From Schizochytrium sp. TIO01 (Eukaryota; Sar; Bigyra; Thraustochytrida; Thraustochytriidae): a stretch of DNA of 64,000 nt. The stretch spans positions 3,333,048 to 3,397,047 of the forward strand of contig SMSO01000031.1 in assembly GCA_004764695.1 (NCBI GenBank), written 5' to 3'. Every line of letters begins with the position of its first letter. Position 1 is the first letter of the stretch. A model generated the notes under the pieces. The model ran no database searches, was not told the origin of the DNA, and saw only the letters and a list, made by a program, of their open reading frames with translations. Position numbers and translations under genes: made by a program. Positions 54,294 through 64,000 of the stretch are shown here, in pieces.

Positions 54294-56605
54294 GTACCGG
54301 TAGTTAGGCTTTTCTTTTCAAGAGCAACTCAAAGGCAATTACAAGTGCGCACTAGGAAGCACACGTCATTCATTACCGTATGTATTTGAATTCAAAGGCA
54401 ATTCAAAATCAGCTGTACCCTGATTTGAAAATCGTCGCGTTGGAACCGATGGCGGCGGCTCTGGCGAGTAAATAATCTTGGGGAGCATATCTTCAAATGC
54501 GACGCAACTCTCGCCCGGGAAGGGCATGGTGCACAGCGGAGAGGAGGCTTGCCAGGAACACATCCTGCTGGTGGCAGCGTGGATGCGAGACAGGAGGGAC
54601 TACACATCTTCTCAAAACCACACGCCGAACGGAGTGTGGCGCCGATGAGCACTTGAGGCAGGCTGGCAAGCCGCTGGAGCACGAGGCAAATTGATGAGCG
54701 CGGTGGACAAGAGCCAAGGTACCATCATTGTCAACTACAGTGTTCTCCTGGACTCCTACGCAAGGATGCAGGCAGGATATCGCTGGAAGATTGCTGCCAG
54801 CTCGGTCAAGACGTGTGAATTCAACAACTTGTGAAGAAGACAGCAGTGGACCCATATAATGGTCGTCTGTGAAATTTCGGCGTTGTGGCATCTAGAAGAT
54901 TTCAGAAAGCGTGCAGCTATTTCAGCCTCCCTGGAGGGTCTCAAGATACGTGCTGTTTTCTCAGAATTGCGTTACCTCGAGTGATCGGACCAGGTCCTGA
55001 GAGGACTTTAAGTTGGCGTAACTATCATGATGATCAGGGATCTTTAACGCCTACCGTTATAAACAATGGAAGAAACTCGGGAGTAGGCAGGTTTTCATTT
55101 ACTCAGATCCCTCTGCCACTTTGAAGATATGTTACATCCAAAAGAGCTTCCCTCGCTCGCTCGATCTCTCTTGTCCACTCACTCACTCACTCAATCAAAC
55201 AATCAAACCACCCTAAGCCGTAAACAGAGTCAAATGAGCCCACCAATCAATTTCCATATCCGAGGCATCCAGATGACCAATCAGCTGCGCCAAATGTCAT
55301 GACCACAATTTGGCTTCAATTCGGGCTTCGAAGGTATTACATCTGAGCCGACCGAGTAAAACGAGCATGCAAAATGCTCAGAAATTGCGAACTTAGAATA
55401 GCTCGGATCTCGTATCGAATTCAAGTCCCAGACATTGCCGTGGTAGGTACTTTGTCTTGTATATAGTTTGCTGCCATCACAAATCCAAATGCACACCTGA
55501 AATGTACGCAAACTTCTTCTGTTCTTCTGCCTTGCAAACCCAACTTCAACTCCAACTTCAACTTCAGCTTAAGGACTCCGTCCTTTCGTCCTCACCTTGC
55601 AATGTGCTGTCTTTCCTCATTCAGCTTTCTTCCTTTAGGCTCCTTCCTGGCTCATAACGAGCCTTGTTCTGTTCTCACCTCCTTCCTTTTCTGAAAATGT
55701 TTTTCTGTAGTGTAGTAGCTTTGGAAATCGATTTGTTTGCAAAATCTATTTCCAATTTAGAATCAGTCATGATTGTGATATCTTTCAAGAAAGAAAAGCC
55801 TCAGCAATGTTTGCAGTCGTCCTGCATCGAAACCAAATGACGGTGCCGATGAGACTTAAAGCTACTCTTTCTTCGGGCACTCCAAAGCAAAGCGCCTGAG
55901 GAGCCCGAGGCTTGTTCTACCTGTCTCCAACCTCGATTTCGAGCGGCCCAAAGAAAGGCTGAAAGCTCACCCTTCGCCAACTCCGGCCAGCTTAACACGC
56001 GATTTGGCCTCAGCGACGCCTCGATAGATAAAACCTTAGAGAGGGAGTCGCCGGAAGCCTCGTCATCAAAGCAAGAGCCTCTCTCTTTCTCATTCTCCTC
56101 TTCTCTCTCACCTTTGCAATCTCATTTTCTAAATTAAAGTACTACTCCTTTATTTAAATATAGCTTTTAAGCTTCTTTTTATAAAAGGGATTTTATTTTC
56201 CAAGTAAAAACTTCTTACATTCGTATTTTTCATGTGATTGTTTTTATAATTTAGAACGGCAGAGGAGGAGACAGCAAAGCACAGGGTCAATGCATGCGCA
56301 GTCGGCCGAAAGGTCTCCGGCACGGGTCAAGACACGTCTCGGGTCGCGGCATTGGGCTCTCCCTGCGGAGGAAAACAAAGGACAGCGCAGCGCCCTCTGC
56401 CTCTGTGTTTGCTTACGCGTCGGCGCTTGGACAACACCAATCGGCAGTGCATGAACGACGAACGATTGATTTCAAGCGAGCTCGCACTCCCTCCCCCCTC
56501 ATCATCACACGGAGTTAAGGTTTTCAAGAACCTTAAGTTGAAACACCTCATGGGAACAGAACGGCGATGGTTGAATTGAAGTTTTCTTTTCAGTCAGTCT
56601 TCTAC

Positions 56606-56653
56606 GTTTTTTTTTTTACTTTTTTTTTTTTACTTTTTTTTTTTCCTTTTCTT
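56606..56653. repeat. poly-T with regular AC interruptions
   Basis: Three runs of 10-13 T, the first two each followed by AC and then the next T run, so the period is about 15 bp. Confidence 0.85.
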
Positions 56654-57296
56654 TCTCTGTCACGAGCCTTATGATGGCGAGTTGGAAGGAGGGAGGCCCG
56701 AGGGAATAAAAGTCAAGTGCCGCGTTCGAGAGAGTTCCTTTAATAAGTAAGCAAGCCGTCTCTATGGAGACGAACAAGCGCGAGCAGAATTGAAAGCGTC
56801 ACCAGCGTAAAACTTTTTTAACTTATTTTTAATTTTAAGATTTAAAGTTTTTGTTTTTGTCAGCAGGAGTCTTCATTTTGACGATTTAAACAATTCGTTT
56901 GAAATTAAGCGCATAATAATTGCAGTCATTCCGCTTTTCCAGCGAACTGCGTTAGTATCGTCGCAGGTTTAACACGAACAGATTGATCGGCTAAAATTTG
57001 CTTAAAGACCAACCATCCATCCATCCATCCATCAATCGATCAATCAGTTGACCCTTTGAATTGGAAAGGCCCTCAAACTTTGAGCTCTGACACACGAGCT
57101 TCAGGACCGAAGTATCACGATGGGTCGCTTTGAGAGCCTATCTATCTATCGAGCTCAAGGTTTCCGTCCTCCTTTAAGAGCCCATTCGATGACCCGCAAG
57201 TTTTCCTCAGATTGTGTCAATTCGCATGAAATGAAATGATGACAACCAACAGCAAAAGGCAAACGGGACTCCGATCTCTTTCTTTGTCTCTGCTTC

Positions 57297-57357
57297 GACC
57301 TGAAATGATCTGAAATGATCTGAAATGATCTGATCTGATCTGATCTGATCTGATCCG
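57297..57357. repeat. CTGAAATGAT / CTGAT compound repeat
   Basis: Three 10-bp CTGAAATGAT units followed by about six 5-bp CTGAT units; the short unit is contained in the long one. Confidence 0.9.
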
Positions 57358-57625
57358 ACGCGAAGCGAAGCGATTTCGTGGAGAAGAGCGCGCACCAAAC
57401 GGTAGCAGCGCCCTCTGTATTGGACGGCTATCGATTTCTTCAGGCTCTATGAGGCAGCCAAAGATCTTGGAGCTACCAGGCGCTAGCTAGGCGGTCCTAT
57501 GGCCTTTTCGGGAAGACTGAAAGTTTTTAAATCTGTAGAACCAAATGATATCAAAAGAGTAAACTCAAATTGAGAATTTCATTACTAAGTAAAATTGTTA
57601 TTTAAAATGAAAACAAATTGCAAGC

Positions 57626-57945
<320 letters not shown>

Positions 57946-58783
57946 GTAACAAAGTGGGAAAAAGAAAGGTGAGAAGGTGACTGACTGACTGAGAAGTGAC
58001 GGCGAGCAGCGAAATCTGAAGCGCGCGCCCGAGAGAATTCCTCGCGTTTGAACCCTCTTCCATCAGCGACGCCCTCTTTTCGAAGTATCGATCGACGGAG
58101 CGCGGCGGTTCTTTGGAGGGACGTCGTCGCGAAACCGCCTCGATTTAGGCACACCTTGAAGCTTGTTTGTCAATTTGTTTGTTGGATTGATTGCTCTCTT
58201 CCTCTGCTGATGTTCCGTGAAAACAAAGCGTCGAAACTTATTATAAAATAAAGCTGTGCCTTATTTTAGCAGATCTCAAAAACTGGAAAAAACTGAAAGC
58301 GCCTACTTTTTTTCTTTCTTTTTTTAAATATAATTTTTAAATAAACATAACAGTAAAATAGGATGGGGACTAATCTTCCGTGGGTCCTAGCGCCCCTCAT
58401 AGCGGGAATACTAATGAGGATAATATGGTGGACGTTGTCCACGAGAGTCCTAGTAAGCCGTAGTGCTCGTGTACGGACCTACCTGTGAAGCGTGGCCCCA
58501 TAAGATACTGGCGGGAACTGGCATTTTGGCTGCAGTAGCCGTCAGAGCTCGAGACCTCAGCGGCGTTTGCTTCAATGGTCGCGAGGCTGCGCATGGACAG
58601 ACTTGTGCCAATAATTTCTTTGCAAGGGATCGCTGCGAAGCCGAAGAGTCGAGCTCGAAGCTGCTTCTTTTAAAGCAGGCGGGAGTTCCAACAAGACAAC
58701 CAAACGAAGAAATATAAAAAACAAGAGCGCTTCCATTTTCCCCTTCGGCTCAGTGCTCTATTTGACCCAAATCATTTGTTTAG

Positions 58784-58840
58784 GTATTTATTTGTTTATT
58801 TGTTTGTTTGTTTGTTTGTTTGTTTGTTTGTTTGTTTATT
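58784..58840. repeat. TTTG / TTTA microsatellite
   Basis: About twelve TTTG units with TTTA at the edges. Confidence 0.9.
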
Positions 58841-59010
58841 TACTTATAAATGAATGTATTCATTGATTACGTGTCATATTGACTCTGAGTAGTTCAAGTT
58901 GAACTTGCAATTCGCTGAGCATTATTGAGCGATGGCGAAGACCGCGACCTCACGCAAATCGAGGCAGCCGTAGTCAGCTTTGGGCAGAGCAGAAAGACCT
59001 TCTCGTGAAG

Positions 59011-59166
59011 ATGTCTGAAGCCCGCACAAAAGAGATCCTCGAGCTGGTCACCAAAGTTCCGAAGAGCGTGGGTTTCGACAACTTCAAAGTGGGCTTTGTT
59101 TTGCTCCACGCGATGGAAGAAGAATGCGCAAACTGTTCAAAGCGAAGCTGCCATGGCGGTCTATGA
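59011..59166 (+). CDS. possible small protein or decayed exon
   Basis: 51 codons from an ATG; the frame is open for about 35 codons further upstream without another ATG. The sequence has protein-like composition (KEILELVTKVPKSVGFDNF, then VGFVLLHAMEEECANC) but no family I recognise. It could be an exon of a decayed or unannotated gene, or chance. Confidence 0.2.
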   Translation: MSEARTKEILELVTKVPKSVGFDNFKVGFVLLHAMEEECANCSKRSCHGGL

Positions 59167-60464
59167 AAGCTTTGGGTAAGAGTCGGCGGTAATCGGAGAC
59201 TGACTGATCAACTTGAGGCATTGAGGAAGGAAGTTTGCATGTAATGGGGAGACGGCCATGAGTCGAGAAGGGGTAGTATCTATCAATACATCTATCTTTC
59301 TTTCAATCTATTTATGGGCGGTTGTTTTAAAAATTCTGAAAGGACTGTTCAAAATTCCAACGAGAAAGGAATTAATTCGCGATCTTCGATCAGGCACTTT
59401 TCGGTTTTCTTCTTGCAAAAAGAAAACAGCGCTGATGGGATGTGCACATGGCGTCCGAACTTTGCAGAGATCGAGGCGCATGCGTAAGATTGCCGGCACA
59501 TACGATACTTCGCATTTCATTTCGGAGACGATTCCCACGTGCGTTGGTTTCATGCAGGCTTGAAGTTTTGATTGGTGGCTCGAAAACGTTGACCTTTCAT
59601 GCTCTCCTAAGTGCTCTTGGCTCTACCTGCATCATAAACGACAAGATATTTCTTTTAGTGGAAAAAGAAGTTTTAACCTGCGATGAATGAAACAGTTTCG
59701 TCGGACACCACAAAGGTCACCCGGACCAGTTATTGCTCTTATGGCAAACGAAGATGGAGCGCCTTCTGCTCACAATATATGCTGGGTATTTCTATAGATA
59801 TAGTTGAATCAATAAAAAGCGCACGGGACCCCGTCGACTGTAAACAGGTACCATTTGCTAACACGAGAATTGACAATGTGGATTTCAAGATTGCACGCTC
59901 GAGGTTGGGATGTCGCAGCAAGGCTTCAGTTGGCGTGGCTGTCAAGAAGTACTTGATAACGCAAACCCGAAACCCCCAGCGCGCGCAGCGGCATGCATTC
60001 CACAGCGTGACGTGGATGGAGCAAGCAAATTGAGAGCAATTTGAAGATCGAGATTATGCGGCGGTAATTGCATTTTGCGTCATCCTATACTTATTTGCGC
60101 GGTCCAGACGTTCCAGGATCGCATCGTCCTTTGCCCGCAGATGTAGCCAGGTTGCCTGTATATTTACATATATGGGCAGTAAGTGCATGCGCTCAATTCA
60201 ATTCAATTCACTCCTGGCTTCAAGTTGTTCTGTCTACTATGTCCGTACCCACCAATCGATAGTGCTATGCTCCTCTCCTCTGCCTCTAAACCCTTGCAAG
60301 TGACGCGAAATGCGATGGCCACGAAGAGAACCGGCCATTCGGATGATGATTGGCTTTTCCTCAACAGGTCTCATCGAAACGATTGATGTCGTTGAGTTCA
60401 TCGTTTTCAAGATTTTGTTTTGATTATTTTATCCTCTAACTCAAACGATTGTTTTTTTGGATTT

Positions 60465-60512
60465 TTTGTTTGTTTGTTTGTTTGTTTGTTTGTTTGTTTT
60501 GTTTGTCTTGTT
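60465..60512. repeat. TTTG microsatellite
   Basis: About ten TTTG units with minor variants. Confidence 0.9.
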
Positions 60513-61137
60513 TGTTTGCTTGTTTTAAAATTAATTTTTAAAAGTGAAAGTTGTACTTAAAAGTAATACGTCATTTTCGCGAAGTCTATCTATAATAATA
60601 ATATGGACGAACAGAGCGCATTCAATGAATCGACGATCACCGCAGCCGAAGAGGGCGAAGCGAGCGCTGACAAATCGCGGTCCCTGCATCGCGAGGAGAG
60701 CTGACTTTCGATGCGGGAGCCGCCACAGCGACCGTGTCCACTGCCGAAGCAAGCGATCTGCGTGGCTGCCTTCCGATTCGATTCAGACACGAGCCCTTGA
60801 CGTGGAGGATTCTGTGCATGAACTGATAAATTGATTGATTGGTTGGCTGGCTGGCTGGCCAAGCTCTCTGTTTCTCAATGACCCATCCATCGTGTCCCAA
60901 AGAAAGAGAATGATAGTATGACCAATGACTCTCTCGAAGATCGAAGTTCCACTCTTTCATCCTTCATTTTTAGTTTTGAAAAAGAAATTAATTGCTCAAG
61001 GTAGGTAAGAGGCGCTTAGTGTTCATTAGTTAGAGAGCGCTCGCTAGCCAGCTCCTACTGCTCAGTACGCAGTTCCAGAGTTCCGGAGTTCTCAACCGCT
61101 TTCTCCATAATACTATGCAATGACGCAAGAAAGATAG

Positions 61138-61139
<2 letters not shown>

Positions 61140-61182
<43 letters not shown>
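61140..61182. repeat. GA microsatellite
   Basis: About twenty perfect GA units. Confidence 0.95.
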
Positions 61183-61184
<2 letters not shown>

Positions 61185-62290
61185 TAGCAAGCAGTAACAG
61201 GGACTAGGCAGGTCCTACCTTAGTGTTCTCTCTTTCGAAGAATGAATTCAAATCTTGAAATCATCGCTTTTGCTTTCACATCGAAGTCAGAGCGGAAACT
61301 CAACTCAACTCGGCCAGATCCCAGAAGAGGTGGCCGCGATGGCGGCGATGGCCCGCGCGCTGCCCGGGCGGCGCGACTCGCTGAAGGAAAGGGAAGCTGG
61401 CTGGCTTTGGAGTTCTTGGAATGGCTGCTGTGCGGTTGGATCTCGCGCGAATTGCCGCAAAGATGGCAAAATGAGGGAGTCTCCGAGCAAATCTGAATTC
61501 AAAACACGGACGAGCAGTTAGTTTCGTTACTGCAGCGCGGCATTCGACTCAGGAGTTGGACGTAGACACCGCGAGCGTCGAGGCTGGCTGTTGAGCAGGG
61601 TGCCGGCACGAGGTCTTGCAGTTTGCAGGCCTGCCTCCTTCGCGATTTGGAGCGGCTGGGCTCGTGGCGTGGCGCGAGCACCTTGGGAGCTGCTGGCAAG
61701 GGCTGACTCGACCGACCGCGTCGGCGGACATGACGCAGATTGCCATGGGAAACACCTTAGCTAGCGCTCATCCCAACGACGGGGGCAGCTAGAAGGGACG
61801 CGGAGCGGACTTCGAGGGGCTGCAGGAGAGGCCCGTGAATTGCAGCCAGTGGCAGAGCCTTCGCTTGAGAAAGCAGTCCTGGTGACTTTTTACACTCGAA
61901 AAGTCGATCGATCGATTGACCTGATATCGATCAGCTACTGCTAAACCAATCAGTCTATGAACAAACCAATGGACCAATCGACCAGTCGAACATGCGATCA
62001 TGCGATCATTTGCTCGACATTTCGAGAGTTATTGAACAAATGGACTAGCTCGCAAACGTAGGTAGTTCCTGAAGGACGCTGCTGCCTGGTTAGCAGGAAG
62101 GAGACCAAGACAAGCTTAGCATAGTTGTTTAGTCCTGGGTGATTTCGGCTCGACCAGACCTCGTGCAACCGCGATCTCGCTCGCGTGAAAGCCACCCACT
62201 GCCGATCTTGTTTAAAAAGTTAAAGTGATTACGAACAAGGAGCGAGCAAGACCTTCAAGATGTGGTTTGGGGCTCGGAATGGCAAAATAG

Positions 62291-62291
62291 G

Positions 62292-62332
<41 letters not shown>
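62291..62332. repeat. GATA microsatellite
   Basis: About ten perfect GATA units. Confidence 0.95.
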
Positions 62333-63214
62333 CTTCGCATTCAAAGTGGGAATTTCTTTGAGATCCAGAGAGACAGATCGGTCAGAATAGAGGCAGTGTG
62401 CCGGTAATCGTTTTCTTTTTTTTTGGAATTCGTAATGGCTGAGAGAAACTTCGATTCGAGCTGGGCCCGGCCTGTAGCATGAGGAGTGTTATAGTCCATT
62501 TGCTCATGCCCTTTCTTCTTCTTTTGTTTTTCTGTTTCGCCGTTCTGGGGGTTTAGAGAAAGGAGAAACCTCCTCGCTTCTTTACAGATCATTGGACCTA
62601 TGTTAAAAAGTTTCTTTCTTTCGGGCTAGGCTTCAGAACGCGAGGAGCAGAGTTAGTAAGTTTTTGCGTTGGAATGTTTTCGTTTTTTCTTTTTAATTTA
62701 AAACAAATGGGAAAGGGAAATTGAAGGGCTGAAGTAATTTGTTGTGTTTTGTTTGTTAATTTCAAGGAGGTCAGCTAGTTTGTTCATGTGTAGGTCTGAC
62801 CAGCTCCTTGACAGTAGGTACGGAACTGCGAGCACAAACGTTTCTGAAAGTTCACAAGCATGAGTCAGAAGACTTCTGGAGTCCGTTTTCTATCTTGCTA
62901 TTTCCCCAGCTATTGCTAATGGCCAGGTCTCAAAATCATGAGGCGCCTTACTGTAATGCCCATTCCGGCAAGTCTGCCTTATCTTATTTCCTTCGTGACC
63001 GAGTTTGTTTGGTTGATCGTGTTCCACATGTTCTAGTACTACTACTTTCTAAATTTAATAACTCTCTTTCCTCCCTCATCAATCTGCACACGGTGGACTA
63101 ATAAGCAGCATTGCGCGCACGAAGACAAGCGCGACCAACGACGAAGGTCCCAGTCGTGACTGTAAACAATTGTAGATGGCTGAAGTCGTCTTTTAGCTCT
63201 GTAGGGAGGCAAAT

Positions 63215-64000
63215 ATGTCGGGTTGTGAAGAGAAAGACCAAGTCAAGGTGGATGGAGATGGCACAACCTCAACTTCACTGGCTGTGCAAAGTGTAGTAGG
63301 AAAGAAGCGGCGTCGCGTAAGGCCAAGAGTCTTAAAAGATGAGGACTACGTCCGCAAAATGACAAAGATTATTCGTAGGGACTTCTTTCCAGACGCCCCA
63401 CCAATTGATAGTGACGATGAAAGAGAAGAACTGATGGGGAAAACACACCTTCGGCTAGATGAATTTGTCAAGACACATACATCTCAACGAGACGTCAAAT
63501 TTGCCAAGTTAGAAGCAAAGACTGCACGAGCAAAAGCAGCGAAGGCACCTTGGCTTAATAACTCTACACATGCCAAGTTGCCCCGCTTTCCACTTCTTGG
63601 AGATCACCATCTTTCACTCGATCAAGAGGAAGACAAGGGTGCACCTTCCTCATCCTCGTCATCATCAAAGACTGCATTTCAAATGCCGCAACCACGCGCC
63701 ACCCAGCTCAGCAATTGTGACAAAAAAATTGTATCCTCCAATACTAGAATTGAACAGGATTTTGACGATTCCATTACGGAATTTTCTGGACTCACAGAGC
63801 AAACCGTAATTCTTGGAGGTGGCGCAGCACAACATGGCCTCGGCCGATTGAAACGTAACCAGCCTTTGTATTTTGGATATTCGCTCCTAGAAAATGAAGT
63901 CGGATTCAAGTCACCAAGCTCGATCCGTAGATGGAGCAGAGATGATGATCTTACTGTTGACGAATCTGGGTTAAGTCAAGCCTCTAATAACACGTTTTCA
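63215..64000 (+). CDS. ESS2: ESS2 (DGCR14)-like splicing factor, 5' part, runs off the window
   Basis: The frame is open from ATG 63215 to the window end (262 codons, no stop). ESS2 (DGCR14, Bis1) is a nuclear protein of the C-complex spliceosome. The N-terminal family signature is present: RPRVLKDEDYVRKMTKIIRRDFFPD, like the RVLDE..Y...L..II.RDFFPD of relatives. It is followed by LRLDEFVKTHTSQRDVKF (the D.F...TSEDN segment) and a basic helix ending in APWLN. A Ser run and an acidic stretch follow. A KKRRRVRPR patch near residue 31 may be a nuclear localisation signal. The C-terminal half lies beyond the window. Confidence 0.88.
   Translation, partial: MSGCEEKDQVKVDGDGTTSTSLAVQSVVGKKRRRVRPRVLKDEDYVRKMTKIIRRDFFPDAPPIDSDDEREELMGKTHLRLDEFVKTHTSQRDVKFAKLEAKTARAKAAKAPWLNNSTHAKLPRFPLLGDHHLSLDQEEDKGAPSSSSSSSKTAFQMPQPRATQLSNCDKKIVSSNTRIEQDFDDSITEFSGLTEQTVILGGGAAQHGLGRLKRNQPLYFGYSLLENEVGFKSPSSIRRWSRDDDLTVDESGLSQASNNTFS

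Larger units (their letters stand above)
59167..63214. other. gene-poor region, part 3
   Basis: About 4 kb. It has a TTTG array (60465-60512), a GA array (61140-61182), a GATA array (62291-62332) and a GC-rich block at about 61320-61850. A 116-codon ATG frame at 59683-60033 (+) has no motif. The last 100 bp contain the ESS2 leader. Confidence 0.5.

Noticed and set aside
54493-54891. 132-codon minus-strand frame
   Set aside because: Cys/His/Ser-rich without a recognisable pattern; a short + strand frame over the same bases looks equally protein-like, so neither is convincing.
59683-60033. 116-codon + frame with ATG
   Set aside because: No motif, no hydrophobic periodicity, and it lies in a stretch with many similar chance frames.

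Overview
The window looks like nuclear DNA from a unicellular eukaryote that can build a flagellum. Almost all genes are single uninterrupted reading frames that start at ATG. Convincing homologues include a CENP-N-like kinetochore protein, SDA1, a ZPR1-domain protein, TGS1, a UPF0489 protein, a mitochondrial carrier, CEP78, an RSP7-like RIIa/EF-hand protein, two AMT-type ammonium transporters and ESS2. One clear GT-AG intron is visible, at the end of the RSP7-like gene. A stramenopile, perhaps a labyrinthulomycete, would fit the intron-poor genes, flagellar genes and microsatellite-rich spacers, but the sequence alone does not fix the lineage.

Layout. 1-2351 is spacer with a decayed trace of a non-LTR retrotransposon. 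2352-9409 holds a CENP-N-like gene (-), an IQ/zinc-finger/FHA gene (+) and SDA1 (-). 11173-13337 holds two tandem paralogues of a small Cys-rich tail-anchored-type protein (+). 13450-25057 is an island of three large coiled-coil or acidic proteins I do not recognise; the third carries a 75-bp tandem repeat and is split by a frame change. 25685-30772 holds a ZPR1-domain protein (+), TGS1 with an N-terminal Gemin6-like Sm fold (-), and a UPF0489 protein (+). 35573-41970 holds a mitochondrial carrier, CEP78 and the RSP7-like gene, all on +. 42519-49980 holds two AMT genes on -, one with a single-base frameshift. 49981-63214 is a 13-kb stretch with no convincing gene and many microsatellites, including about 318 bp of pure GAAA. 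The window ends inside ESS2 (+, 63215 onward).

How the genes relate. The ZPR1-domain protein (with a Tudor-like tail) and the Gemin6-TGS1 fusion are convergent neighbours. In other eukaryotes ZPR1, Tudor and Gemin6 proteins and TGS1 all act around the SMN complex and snRNA cap hypermethylation, so the pair may be an snRNP-maturation module. CEP78 and the RSP7-like gene are adjacent and both belong to the centriole/axoneme. The two AMTs are a dispersed duplicate pair.

Several longest-ORF starts in the window are TTG or GTG. I moved these to the first in-frame ATG.
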